A stretch of 64,000 nucleotides of DNA from Methylobacterium pseudosasicola (lineage in GTDB: Bacteria > Pseudomonadota > Alphaproteobacteria > Rhizobiales > Beijerinckiaceae). Position numbers and translations under genes: made by a program. Numbering within the stretch: position 1 is the stretch's first letter; each line of letters starts with the position of its first letter. The notes under the pieces were generated by a model. That model was not told the DNA's origin and ran no database searches. It was given only the letters and a program-made list of their open reading frames with translations. The stretch spans positions 1 to 64,000 of the forward strand of contig NZ_FOTK01000032.1 in assembly GCF_900114535.1 (NCBI RefSeq), in the 5' to 3' direction. Shown piece after piece: positions 1 to 8,952 of this stretch.

Positions 1-324
1 GTCGAAGACAGCCTCGTCCCGGTGCTGCGCCACGGCGACACCGTAATCCTCGACAACCTACAGGCCCACAAAGTGGCCGGCGTGCGCCAGGCGATCGAGG
101 CGGTGGGGGCGCGGGCCCTCTACCTTCCGCCCTACAGTCCCGACTTCAACCCCATCGAGCAAATCTTCGCCAAGTTGAAGCATCTGTTGCGAACCGCGGT
201 CGCCCGCACCGTGCCCGCCCTCTGGGCGGCCATCCGCGATGCCTGCACCGGATTCACACCAGACGAGTGCCGTCACTGTCTCACAACCGCCGGTTACGAA
301 CACGACTTGGCCGTCGCTACATAA
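1..324 (+). CDS. IS630-family transposase, C-terminal fragment (cut by window edge)
   Basis: The reading frame is open from base 1, so the gene starts outside the window. The visible part carries the second Asp of the DDE triad in ILDNLQAHK and the catalytic Glu in the SPDFNPIEQ motif, which is the hallmark C-terminal half of IS630/Tc1-type DDE transposases. These enzymes cut and paste DNA at TA dinucleotides. It is a different element from the complete IS630 copy near 49 kb: the protein is related but clearly divergent. Whether the transposase is intact cannot be judged here. Confidence 0.9.
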   Translation, partial: VEDSLVPVLRHGDTVILDNLQAHKVAGVRQAIEAVGARALYLPPYSPDFNPIEQIFAKLKHLLRTAVARTVPALWAAIRDACTGFTPDECRHCLTTAGYEHDLAVAT

Positions 325-337
325 GCGGGCACGGCTC
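1..337 (+). mobile_element. Right end of an IS630-type insertion sequence
   Basis: Thirteen bases after the transposase stop the sequence reads ACGGCTC followed by TA at 338-339. This fits the IS630 habit of ending in a GAGC-type terminal repeat (read inward: GAGCCGTGCCCGC) next to a TA target. The left end lies outside the window, so the terminal repeat cannot be confirmed by pairing. Confidence 0.55.
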
Positions 338-477
338 TAAACGACCTCTTCCAGATGAATGGTAGAATCATTTCATCCTCGCCCGCTCATTCAACGCACA
401 CTGTCTCGCCCACTCCAAAGCCAACGATCAGGTAGTGCGCCGAGCATCAGCCAGGCGCCTGCCGCCATACCGTTCCC

Positions 478-1962
478 TCACCCCACCGCCCGCGAAGCCT
501 CTCGCACCTGGCGGGTCGCGCGGTCGACCTGGACACTCGCCTGGGCGATCGTGTCCATGCCGGCCGCGATGGTTGAGACGCCGTGGGAGGCGGTCTGCAT
601 GCTGCCGGACATCTCGCGGGTCACCGCCGATTGCTCCTCCACGGCGGCCGCGATGGTCGAGGAGACTTCGTTCAACGTCCGGATCGTGCCCTGGATCGCG
701 TCGATCGCACCCACGGCCTCCCGCGTGGCCGATTGGGTCGCGGCGATCTGGCCGCGGATCTGGTCCGTGGCTCGGCCCGTCTGCTCGGCCAGCGCCTTTA
801 CCTCCGAGGCGACCACCGCGAAGCCGCGGCCGGCCTCTCCGGCCCGCGCCGCCTCGATCGTCGCGTTGAGCGCCAGCAGGTTCGTCTGGGCTGCGATCCC
901 GGCGATAAGCCCGACCACGTCGCCGATCTGGGTGGCCTGATCGCTCAGGCCGGCCACGATGCCGCCGGTGTGCTGGGTCTGCGTCACGGCTTGCCCGGCG
1001 ATCGACGCGGCGTGGCTCACCTGCTGGCTGATCTCGTTCACCGAGATCGAAAGCTGCTCCGCGCCCGACGCCATGGCCTGGATATCGATGGACACCCGGC
1101 TGGCCGTATCGGCCGCCGTGCCAGTCTGGCGCGTGACGTCCGCGACGGCTTGGCCGATCGCATCGAGATCCGTATCAATCGCCTGCCGGGCCTCGGCCCG
1201 GCGCTGGCGTTCGCGGACCTGTCGGGTGATGTCGGTTGCGAACTTGACCACCTTGATCGGGCGGCCGCTGCCATCGCTGATCGGGTTGTAGGTCGCCTGG
1301 ATCCAGACCTCCCGGCCGTCCTTGCCGATCCGCCGATACTCGGCGGACTGGAACTCGCCGCGCGCCAGGGCCGCCCAAAAGGCCCGATAGGCTTCGCTCG
1401 ACCGCTCCGCATCGGTCACGAACAGGCCGTGGTGGCGGCCCACGATTTCGTCGAGCCTGTATCCCACGGCGTCGAGAAAGTTCTGGTTGGCGCTCAAGAT
1501 CGTCCCGTCGAGGGTGAAGGCGATCACAGCCTGCGAGTGGTGTAGGGCGGCGATCTGCCCGTCGAGATCGAGGGCGCGCAGCTTCTGGGAGGTAATATCG
1601 GTGGCGAACTTGACGATTGTGATCGGCTTGCCGGCCCGATCGAGCACCGGGTTGTAGGTCGCTTGAATCCAGACTTCACGTCCGTCCTTGCCGATGCGCT
1701 TGTACTCGGCCGTCTGAAACGCGCCGCGCCGGAGTCCATCCCAGAACAGCCGGTAGGCCTCGCCCTCGCGCTCCGCCAGGTCGACGAACAGGCTGTGATG
1801 GCGACCGCGTATCTCGGCCAGCGTGTAGCCCATCACCGCCAGAAAATTCGCGTTGGCGTCCAGGATCGTGCCATCCAGGGCGAATTCGATCGTGGCGAGG
1901 GAACGACTCAAGGCCGCCAGCTTCGCCTGATGGTCCCGTCCGCCCGTCAGGCGCTTGAACAT
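478..1962 (-). CDS. Soluble methyl-accepting chemotaxis protein with two PAS domains
   Basis: 494 residues without signal peptide or membrane segment, so a cytoplasmic chemoreceptor of the BdlA/Aer-like layout. Residues about 15-130 and 140-250 are two PAS domains. Each ends in the same strand pair (YKRIGKDGREVWIQATYNP in the first, YRRIGKDGREVWIQATYNP in the second, then VVKFATDIT-like), so the pair arose by internal duplication. Residues about 290-490 form the coiled-coil signalling domain with the conserved hairpin IAAQTNLLALNATIEAARAG that contacts CheA/CheW. PAS domains of this kind often bind haem or flavin and sense redox or oxygen; the ligand here is unknown. No chemotaxis partner genes are adjacent. 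Confidence 0.93.
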   Translation of the reverse strand: MFKRLTGGRDHQAKLAALSRSLATIEFALDGTILDANANFLAVMGYTLAEIRGRHHSLFVDLAEREGEAYRLFWDGLRRGAFQTAEYKRIGKDGREVWIQATYNPVLDRAGKPITIVKFATDITSQKLRALDLDGQIAALHHSQAVIAFTLDGTILSANQNFLDAVGYRLDEIVGRHHGLFVTDAERSSEAYRAFWAALARGEFQSAEYRRIGKDGREVWIQATYNPISDGSGRPIKVVKFATDITRQVRERQRRAEARQAIDTDLDAIGQAVADVTRQTGTAADTASRVSIDIQAMASGAEQLSISVNEISQQVSHAASIAGQAVTQTQHTGGIVAGLSDQATQIGDVVGLIAGIAAQTNLLALNATIEAARAGEAGRGFAVVASEVKALAEQTGRATDQIRGQIAATQSATREAVGAIDAIQGTIRTLNEVSSTIAAAVEEQSAVTREMSGSMQTASHGVSTIAAGMDTIAQASVQVDRATRQVREASRAVG

Positions 1963-2280
1963 CGTGTCCTCCAGAGGCCCGGGGTCAAAGCACGGCGCTG
2001 ATCGCGCGAACCTGCGTCAGGTCCGCGGCTCGCATGCCGTGGGTTCGACCGCCCTCCGTCGGCAGTAGCCGTGGGGTCTTGATCGCGAGTTAAATCAACA
2101 CATCGGGAATAAACCGCGGCAGATCGGTTTTTGATCGGACCATAACCGAGCACAGATCCGTCTTCGCACGCAGGAGTTGCAGGGATTTATCTTGCATTCC
2201 TATCACGCGACATCGATCGATGAAGGCCTCGAGAAAATCAAATCCCATTCATGCAAGCCAAATTCCCATCTTTTGATGCC

Positions 2281-2609
2281 TTATATCAATCTCTCATCGC
2301 GGTGGATGAGTGATATTCGCAGACCGCGATGTTCGGGGCGCCTCTCAGATTGAGGGAATACGCTCCGCGTCTCCGGCGCCGTGCTATGCCTCGTCCGAGG
2401 CGGGCGCGTCTGGCAGGGATGCGCTTGATCGTCCTGTGCAGGATCGCTCGGCGCTACAACGTAGACGCGCACTGATCGCCGGCATGTCGCACCGTGGTGG
2501 GCGGCTGCGGTCACGAGAATTTGACGCGGGCAGCGTCCAGCATGCTTGCCCGCGCAACTGCACGGCAATTGCGTGGTCTTCATGAAGGTGTAGCCGCGAA
2601 GACCGAATT
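2281..2609 (-). pseudogene. Frameshifted traces of the uricase C-terminal half
   Basis: Directly downstream of the truncated uricase reading frame, another minus-strand frame reads GLRGYTFMKTTQ, which resembles the uricase segment in which a Gly-Leu-rich strand leads into the conserved KTT. A third frame then gives CWTLPASNSRDR, resembling the YTTLPETxDR block. The pieces lie in the order expected of a uricase but in different frames and without the flanking catalytic residues. This is a weak trace, read by eye, and could be partly chance. No other gene is visible between 1963 and 2609; the 1963-2280 part holds nothing I can identify. Confidence 0.4.
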
Positions 2610-3029
2610 TCAGCACCGATCCGGTCCGGCCGCGGCTTCCAGCCCAACATAGCCAAATCCGTTGCCGTCCCGGATGAAGGTGTGGCCGTGCGGTACGCCG
2701 TCGACGGCGTGGCGCAGCCAGCGGGTCTCTTCGGCCTCGATCGTGACGGTCTCCATCTGCGGATAGGTCTTGAGCAGGGCCTGCGTGAACGCCGCCGCGA
2801 AACCTTCCGTGTCGAGGGACAGATTCCTGGCCGCCGTGACGTTGACGATGTTCTTGACGCTGTCGGTGGCGATGCAGGCGCGGTTGTCGCCCTCAGTCCA
2901 GGCGGCGTCCAAGTGCCCCGTCAGGAGCACGGAGAGCGTCAGCTCCCGCGGGACGTGGTGATCGCCCGAGCGGGTCAGCCGCATCACTCGGACCCGGTCC
3001 TCGCCGTATCGCGATGCCGTCAGAGCCAT
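2610..3029 (-). pseudogene. Urate oxidase (uricase), truncated N-terminal half
   Basis: 139 residues from ATG at 3029. Uricases oxidise urate to 5-hydroxyisourate and are about 280-310 residues long, made of two T-fold halves. Only the first half is present: YGEDRVRVMRL at residues 8-18, the TEGDNRACIATDSVKN block around residue 55 and the HGHTFIRDG strand near residue 117, after which the frame stops. Residue 10, normally the catalytic Lys of the YGK motif, is Glu, and the Arg/Gln/His of the second half are absent. It is divergent from the xanthine dehydrogenase genes, exactly where a urate-consuming enzyme would be expected. I read it as a decayed gene. A longer minus-strand frame reaching 3953 is only the shadow of the neighbour. 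Confidence 0.75.
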
Positions 3030-3173
3030 GATGATCTCCGCGGGGTGGCCCGAAGCGAGGCCGTGCGCGGAGCCGTAAGACCGGAGCCATGGCTTCTCCA
3101 CGCTGCGGCAAACCACCGGCAGGCATATTGCTAGGCTGCGCGGTATTCTGTCGAAAGGAGGCAGCGAGGGGCC

Positions 3174-4001
3174 GTGGATCTCAACACGATCGAGACTGTC
3201 CTCCGACCCCAGGGCCGGGCCGACCTGCCGGATTGGCGAAACGGCGATGCTTGCCTCGCCGGCGGGACCTGGCTGTTCTCGGAGCCGCAGCCCGGAACGC
3301 GCCGGCTCGTCGACCTGACAGCGCTCGGCTGGACGCCCCACGCGATCACGCCGGAGGGCCTGACGCTGGCCGCGACCTGCACCATCGCCCAGCTCGACCG
3401 GCTGGAGCTGCCGCCGGACTGGATCGCCGCCCCGCTTGTCGGGCAATGCTGCCGGGCCCTGCTCGGATCGTTCAAGATCTGGAACCTCGCTACGGTGGGC
3501 GGCAACCTGTGCATGGCCCTGCCGGCCGGGCCGATGACCGCCCTGGCCGCGGCCCTGGAGGCCACCTGTACGGTCTGGGCGCCGGACGGGGGCGAGCGGC
3601 ATCTGCCGGTGACGGAGTTCGTGCTCGGGCCGCAGCGAAATGCGCTTCGCCCCGGGGAGATCCTGCGTAGTCTGGTCCTCCCGGCCACCGCCCTGACCCG
3701 GCGTACCGCGTTCCGGCGTATCAGTCTGAGCCCGAACGGCCGTTCCGGAGCGCTGCTGATCGGCACGCGCGATTCGGCCGGCGCCTTCGCGCTCACCATT
3801 ACGGCTTCGATCCGCCGGCCCGTGCGACTCGCCTTCGCGAACATGCCGGATCGCGACGCCCTCGGGCGGGCAATCGCCGAGACGATCCCGAACGAGCTCT
3901 ATTACGACGACGTGCACGGAACGCCGGACTGGCGCCAACACATGACCCGGCACCTCGCAGAAGAAATCCGCGCGGCGCTGGCGGATGAGGCATCGGCATG
4001 A
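3174..4001 (+). CDS. Xanthine dehydrogenase-type FAD-binding subunit
   Basis: 275 residues, GTG start at 3174 after a GGAGG 12 bases upstream and a closer GAGGGG. The protein follows the CO dehydrogenase/xanthine dehydrogenase medium-subunit pattern: a glycine-rich FAD pyrophosphate loop (LAGGTWLF near residue 30) and the second FAD motif ATVGGNLCMALPAGP near residue 110. It passes electrons from the iron-sulfur clusters of the large subunit to NAD or another acceptor. The stop overlaps the start of the next gene by four bases (ATGA at 3998-4001), so the two are co-translated. The usual TIGGNI is written here as TVGGNL, a minor variation. Confidence 0.92.
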   Translation: MDLNTIETVLRPQGRADLPDWRNGDACLAGGTWLFSEPQPGTRRLVDLTALGWTPHAITPEGLTLAATCTIAQLDRLELPPDWIAAPLVGQCCRALLGSFKIWNLATVGGNLCMALPAGPMTALAAALEATCTVWAPDGGERHLPVTEFVLGPQRNALRPGEILRSLVLPATALTRRTAFRRISLSPNGRSGALLIGTRDSAGAFALTITASIRRPVRLAFANMPDRDALGRAIAETIPNELYYDDVHGTPDWRQHMTRHLAEEIRAALADEASA

Positions 4002-6730
4002 GGCTCACGATCAACGGCCACGTGCACGATGGCGCGCCGCGTCCCGGCCAATGCCTGCGCACCTATCTGCGCGAGGCCGGCTGGTTCGGCGTGAAGAAGG
4101 GTTGCGACGCTGGCGATTGCGGCGCCTGCACGATCCATCTCGACGGCGAGCCCGTCCATAGCTGCCTGCTCCCGGCGTTCCGGGCGGAGGGGCGCAGCGT
4201 CACCACCATCGAGGGTCTGGCCGGCTCCTGCCGGCCGGAGGAGCCCGGACCCGAGGCCCTGCACCCGATGCAGGCGGCCTTCCTGGCCGCCCAAGGCTTC
4301 CAGTGCGGCTTCTGCACGGCGGGCATGATCATGACCGCCGCCGCCTTAGATCAGGGCCAGAAGCGGGACCTCGGCTCCGCCCTCAAGGGGAATCTCTGCC
4401 GCTGCACCGGCTACCGGGCCGTCCGGGACGCCATCGCGGGGGTCGCACATTGCGACACCGCCGAGGCCAGCGATCCGATCGGCCGGAACCTGCCCGCCCC
4501 GGCCGCCCCTCAAGTTGTGACCGGACGCGCCTGCTTCACTCTCGACGCGCCGCCGGCCGACGCGCTCCACCTAAAAGTCCTGCGCTCGCCCCACGCCCAT
4601 GCCCGCATCGTGGCGATCGACACCGCGGACGCCTACGCCGTTCCCGGCGTCGTTGCGGTGCTGACCCATGCGGACTCACCGCAGCGCCGGTTCTCCACCG
4701 GCCGCCACCAGGATCCGCGCGACGACGCGGCCGACACCATGGTGCTCGATCCGATCCTGCGCTTCGTCGGCCAGCGGGTCGCCGCGGTGGTTGCCAACTC
4801 CGTCGCGGCCGCGGAAGCAGGCTGCCGGGCTTTGCGCGTCACCTACGAAGTCCGCCCGGCCCTGCTCGACCCGGATCAGGCCCTCGCGGCCGACGCGCCA
4901 AAAGTCCACGATCCGGTGGACAAGCCGGGCATCGACGCGCCGCCGCTGACGCGCCACCCGAACCTGGCGGCGGAAGTCCACGGCGAGGTCGGCGACGTCG
5001 CGGCGGGGTTCGCCATAGCCGATGTCGTGTACGAAAATACCTTCCGGTCGCAGCGGGTCCAGCACGTCGCCCTGGAGACCCATGGCTGCGTCGGATGGCG
5101 CGACCCAGACGGGCGCCTCACGCTCCGGACCAGCAGCCAGGTGCCGTTCCTGACCCGCGATGCCCTGTGCGACCTGTTCGGCCTGGAACGCGACGCCGTG
5201 CGCGTGGTCTGCAACCGGGTCGGCGGCGGCTTCGGCGGCAAGCAGGAGATGCTCACCGAGGATCTCGTGACGCTGGCAATGCTGCGCACCGGCAGGCCCG
5301 TGCAATGGGAGATGACCCGCCAGGAACAGTTCACCGCCACCACCACCCGCCACCCGATGCGGGTCACCGTGAAGGTGGGCGCTCGCAAGGATGGGCGGCT
5401 CACCGCGATCAGCCTCGCCGTGCTCTCGGAGACCGGCGCCTACGGCAACCATGCCGGCGGCGTGATCCATCACGGCTGCAACGAGGTGCTGGCCGCCTAT
5501 GCCTGCCCGAACAAGCGGGTCGACGGCTACGCGGTCTACACCAACACGCTGCCGTCCGGCGCCTTCCGGGGCTACGGCCTCAGCCAGACGATTTTTGCGC
5601 TCGAATCCGCTCTCGACGAAGTCGCCCGCGCGCTGGCGATCGACCCGTTCGACCTACGCCGGATCAACGCCGTGCGGCCAGGCGACCCGATGGTATCGAA
5701 CAGCCTGGAACCGCACGACGTGGTCTATGGCAGTTATGGCCTTGACCAGTGCCTGGACCTCGTCCAGCGGGCCCTGCGGGCCGATCCCGGGCCGGATCCG
5801 GAGCCTGGCTGGCGCGCCGGCACCGGGATGGCGATGGCCATGATCGACACGATCCCGCCCCGCGGCCACCACGCTGACGCGCAGGTGAGCCTGGATCCGG
5901 ACGGCCGCGTCACCGTGCGGGTCGGCACCGCCGAGTTCGGCAACGGCACCACCACGGTCCATCGCCAAATCGCCGCCTCGGCGCTCGGCCTCGCGCCGGA
6001 CCGCGTCCACGTTGCGGGCGCCGACACCGATGCGGTCGGCCACGATACCGGCGCCTATGGCAGCACCGGCACGGTGGTGGCCGGCCTCGCGGTGCTGCGC
6101 GCATCCGAGGCGCTGGCAGCGCTGACTCGCGAGCGCGCCGCGGAGCTGTCCGGCGCGGAGCCGGTCGCCTGCCGGCTCGTGGGCGACGTGATGACGACGC
6201 CGAGCGGCCCGCTGGCGCTTGAAGAACTCGGCCCGCTCGCCGCCCGGGGCCGGGCCGATGGCAGCCCCCGCTCGGTGGCGTTCAACGTCCAGGCCTTCCG
6301 GGTGGCGGTCCATCCGGTGAGCGGCGAGATCCGCATCCTCCGCAGCATCCATGCTGCGGACGCCGGCACGGTGATCAATCCGATGCAGTGCCGCGGCCAG
6401 GTCGAGGGCGGTGTCGCCCAGGCGATCGGCGCCGCCCTCTACGAAGATCTTGCGATCGATTCCGCTGGCCGGGTCGTCACCCAGGCGTTGCGCGACTATC
6501 ACATCCCTGCTTGCGCCGACGTGCCGGAGACCGAGGTGCTGTTCGCGAACACCCATGACAGCGTCGGGCCGCTCGGCGCGAAATCGATGAGCGAGTCGCC
6601 CTACAATCCGGTGGCGGCGGCGCTCGGCAACGCGATCCGCGACGCCACCGGGGCCCGGCTCACCGCCACGCCGTTCGCGCCCGACAGGATCTTCCGCGCC
6701 GTCCTGGCCGGCGTGAGCGGGGAGGGGTGA
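3998..6730 (+). CDS. Xanthine dehydrogenase-type large subunit: fused [2Fe-2S] and molybdopterin domains
   Basis: 910 residues. Residues 1-75 are a plant-type ferredoxin domain with CDAGDCGAC and a fourth Cys in VHSC. Residues 80-150 carry the second cluster motif CGFCTAGM and CRCTGYR. From about residue 170 to the end is the molybdenum cofactor domain, with GGGFGGKQE and AFRGYG and, near the C-terminus, GAKSMSES where the family has its catalytic Glu. The fusion of small and large subunits on one chain, with a separate FAD subunit, is seen in some purine hydroxylases. Substrate is inferred as hypoxanthine/xanthine from the purine permease that follows with a TGATG overlap and from the uricase remnant upstream; other N-heterocycles are possible. 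Confidence 0.92.
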   Translation: MRLTINGHVHDGAPRPGQCLRTYLREAGWFGVKKGCDAGDCGACTIHLDGEPVHSCLLPAFRAEGRSVTTIEGLAGSCRPEEPGPEALHPMQAAFLAAQGFQCGFCTAGMIMTAAALDQGQKRDLGSALKGNLCRCTGYRAVRDAIAGVAHCDTAEASDPIGRNLPAPAAPQVVTGRACFTLDAPPADALHLKVLRSPHAHARIVAIDTADAYAVPGVVAVLTHADSPQRRFSTGRHQDPRDDAADTMVLDPILRFVGQRVAAVVANSVAAAEAGCRALRVTYEVRPALLDPDQALAADAPKVHDPVDKPGIDAPPLTRHPNLAAEVHGEVGDVAAGFAIADVVYENTFRSQRVQHVALETHGCVGWRDPDGRLTLRTSSQVPFLTRDALCDLFGLERDAVRVVCNRVGGGFGGKQEMLTEDLVTLAMLRTGRPVQWEMTRQEQFTATTTRHPMRVTVKVGARKDGRLTAISLAVLSETGAYGNHAGGVIHHGCNEVLAAYACPNKRVDGYAVYTNTLPSGAFRGYGLSQTIFALESALDEVARALAIDPFDLRRINAVRPGDPMVSNSLEPHDVVYGSYGLDQCLDLVQRALRADPGPDPEPGWRAGTGMAMAMIDTIPPRGHHADAQVSLDPDGRVTVRVGTAEFGNGTTTVHRQIAASALGLAPDRVHVAGADTDAVGHDTGAYGSTGTVVAGLAVLRASEALAALTRERAAELSGAEPVACRLVGDVMTTPSGPLALEELGPLAARGRADGSPRSVAFNVQAFRVAVHPVSGEIRILRSIHAADAGTVINPMQCRGQVEGGVAQAIGAALYEDLAIDSAGRVVTQALRDYHIPACADVPETEVLFANTHDSVGPLGAKSMSESPYNPVAAALGNAIRDATGARLTATPFAPDRIFRAVLAGVSGEG

Positions 6731-8076
6731 TGGACATCAAGCGCGAGGCCGCGATCTCGGCTCCCGGCCGGGCGGGCTTCCTGGAGCGCCAGTTCCGGCT
6801 CGCCGAGCACGGCACCACCGCGCGCACGGAGCTGCTCGCCGGCCTGACCACCTTCCTGACGATGGCCTACATCGTCTTCATCAACCCCAGCATCCTGGCC
6901 GATGCCGGCATGCCCAAGGGCGCGGTGTTCGTGGCCACCTGCCTGGTGGCGGCGCTGGGCTCCCTGGTGATGGCGCTCTACGCCAATTACCCGATCGCCC
7001 TGGCGCCCGGGATGGGGCTCAACGCCTATTTCGCCTACGTGGTGGTGCTCGGCATGGGCTTCACCTGGCAGGCCGCGCTCGGGGCGGTGTTCATCTCCGG
7101 GCTGTGCTTCTTCGTCGTGACTCTCACGGGCCTGCGGGCGATGATTGTCGACGGCATCCCGCACTCGATGCGGATCGCCCTGACGGTGGGGATCGGCCTG
7201 TTCCTGGCCGTGATCGCCCTCAAGAATGCCGGCATCGTCGCCGCCAGCCCGGCCACCTTCGTGACGCTCGGCGATCTGCACCAGCCGAGCACGGTGCTGG
7301 CGGTGATCGGCTTCCTGATGGTCGCCGCACTCTCCGCCCGGAAGGTGAAGGCGGCGCTCCTCACCAGCATCCTGACCGTGACGGTCCTGAGCTTTATCTG
7401 GGCCGGCAACGCCTTCCAGGGCGTGGTCTCGCTACCGCCCTCAATCGCCCCGACCCTGTTCGCCCTCGATCTCTCCGGTGCCCTCTCGGGCGGCCTGCTC
7501 CACGTCGTCCTGGTGCTCTTCCTGGTCGAGCTGTTCGACGCCACCGGCACGCTGATGGGCGTAGCGAACCGCGCCGGGCTGCTCACTGAAGGCAAGTTGC
7601 AGCGCCTCGACCGGGCCCTGATGGCCGATTCCACTGCGATCTTCGTAGGCTCGCTGCTCGGCACGTCGAGCACCACCGCCTATCTGGAAAGCGCCTCCGG
7701 AGTGGCCGAGGGCGGCCGCACCGGGCTCACCGCCGCGACCGTGGCCGTGCTGTTCCTGGCCTGCCTGTTCTTCGCGCCGCTCGCGGGCGCGGTCCCGCCC
7801 TACGCCACGGCGCCGGCCCTGCTCTACGTCGCCTGCCTGATGCTGCACGAACTGGTCGACCTGGCCTGGGACGACCCCACTGAGGTGATCCCGGCCTGCG
7901 TGACCGCGCTCCTGATGCCGTTCACCTACTCGATCGCCACCGGCGTCGCCTTCGGCTTCATCACCTACGCGGCCCTGAAGCTGCTGACCGGCCGGGTGCG
8001 CGAGGTGAAGCCGGTGGTTTGGGTGATCGCGGCCCTGTTCCTGTTCAAGTTCGTCGAGACCGGCAGCGCACATTGA
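6730..8076 (+). CDS. AzgA/PbuG-type purine (adenine/guanine/hypoxanthine) permease, NCS2 family
   Basis: About 449 residues with some 12 hydrophobic segments. Diagnostic family blocks are TELLAGLTTFLTMAYIVFIN near the N-terminus, APGMGLNAYFAY, and the acidic DATGTLMGVANRAGLL and GSLLGTSSTTAYLESASGV motifs that line the substrate site. Homologues are proton-driven purine base importers. ATG at 6730 overlaps the xanthine dehydrogenase stop (TGATG); a GTG one codon earlier is also possible. It closes the three-gene purine operon. Confidence 0.93.
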   Translation: MDIKREAAISAPGRAGFLERQFRLAEHGTTARTELLAGLTTFLTMAYIVFINPSILADAGMPKGAVFVATCLVAALGSLVMALYANYPIALAPGMGLNAYFAYVVVLGMGFTWQAALGAVFISGLCFFVVTLTGLRAMIVDGIPHSMRIALTVGIGLFLAVIALKNAGIVAASPATFVTLGDLHQPSTVLAVIGFLMVAALSARKVKAALLTSILTVTVLSFIWAGNAFQGVVSLPPSIAPTLFALDLSGALSGGLLHVVLVLFLVELFDATGTLMGVANRAGLLTEGKLQRLDRALMADSTAIFVGSLLGTSSTTAYLESASGVAEGGRTGLTAATVAVLFLACLFFAPLAGAVPPYATAPALLYVACLMLHELVDLAWDDPTEVIPACVTALLMPFTYSIATGVAFGFITYAALKLLTGRVREVKPVVWVIAALFLFKFVETGSAH

Positions 8077-8105
8077 TGGCTGAGAGGCGACGAGCCGGCC
8101 TCATT

Positions 8106-8129
8106 GTGAGGGGCAAGCATCGCCCTCAC
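8106..8129. terminator. Hairpin between convergent purine and liv operons
   Basis: GTGAGGG at 8106-8112 pairs with CCCTCAC at 8123-8129 around a 10-base loop. It lies in the 87-base gap between convergent genes, so it could stop transcription from either side. No clear T-run follows, so efficiency is uncertain. Confidence 0.5.
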
Positions 8130-8163
8130 CGCCCTGACGGACCGCTGGTCATCCGGCCGCTGA

Positions 8164-8952
8164 TCACGCCAGGGCGAGTGCCCCCGGCCGCGGTGCAACC
8201 CCGGCGCCGAGATAGAAGGTCTTCACGTCGTCGCGGCTGCGCAGGGAAGCGGCAGTGCCTTCGAGCACGCTGCGGCCATTCTCAAGCACCACCGCCCGGT
8301 GGGCGTGACGCAGGGCGAGCCGGACATTCTGCTCGGCGACCAGCAGGGTGAGACCCGCCTCGCGGTTGAGGGTGGTGAGGCTCCGGTAGATCTCCTCCAC
8401 GATCTTCGGGGCGAGGCCCATGGACGGTTCGTCGAGGACGAGGAGTTTCGGACGGCCCATCAGGGCGCGACCGATCGCGGCCATCTGCTGCTCGCCGCCG
8501 GAGACGAGGCCCGCCGCGATAGCGCGCTTCTGCCGGAGCCGCGGGAACAGCGTGTAGACCCGCTCCAGATCCGTCCGAAGTTCCGCGCGCGACGCGCCGC
8601 GGCCGAGGCCGCCGGTCACGAGGTTCTCCTCGACCGTGAGTGCCCGGAAGCAATGGCGACCCTCCAGCACGCCGACGAGGCCGCGCCGCACCAACGCGTC
8701 GGTGCGGCTCCGCCCGACATCCTGGCCGGCATAGGTGATGCGCCCGCCGGTCACCTGGCCCCGCTGCGCCGGCAGCAAGTTGGAGACGGCCCGCAGCAGG
8801 GTCGTCTTGCCCGCACCGTTGCCGCCGACCAGTACCACGATCTCGCCCGCGCCGACATGGAGATCGACGCCGCCCAGCGCGCGGACCGCCCCGCCGTAGC
8901 GGGCCTCCAGCGACTCGACGCGCAGGAGGGCGTTCCCGGACGCCTCCGTCAC
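8164..8952 (-). CDS. livF: Branched-chain amino acid-type ABC transporter ATPase (LivF-like)
   Basis: 262 residues from GTG at 8952, which overlaps the TGA of the upstream binding-protein gene (GTGA), supporting this start over the longer frame reaching 9147. Walker A is GGNGAGKTT (about residues 43-51), the ABC signature is VSGGEQQM, and Walker B is LLVLDEPSMGL. The C-terminal part has the short tail typical of LivF rather than LivG. It powers uptake with the other liv genes of this operon and is its last gene. Confidence 0.93.
   Translation of the reverse strand: MTEASGNALLRVESLEARYGGAVRALGGVDLHVGAGEIVVLVGGNGAGKTTLLRAVSNLLPAQRGQVTGGRITYAGQDVGRSRTDALVRRGLVGVLEGRHCFRALTVEENLVTGGLGRGASRAELRTDLERVYTLFPRLRQKRAIAAGLVSGGEQQMAAIGRALMGRPKLLVLDEPSMGLAPKIVEEIYRSLTTLNREAGLTLLVAEQNVRLALRHAHRAVVLENGRSVLEGTAASLRSRDDVKTFYLGAGVAPRPGALALA

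Noticed and set aside
2610..3953. 447-residue minus-strand frame over the xanthine dehydrogenase FAD subunit
   Set aside because: Only its last 139 codons (the uricase part) look like protein; the rest is the shadow of the plus-strand gene.
4303..5745. 480-residue frame inside the xanthine dehydrogenase gene
   Set aside because: Arg/Pro-rich shadow frame typical of high-GC coding DNA.
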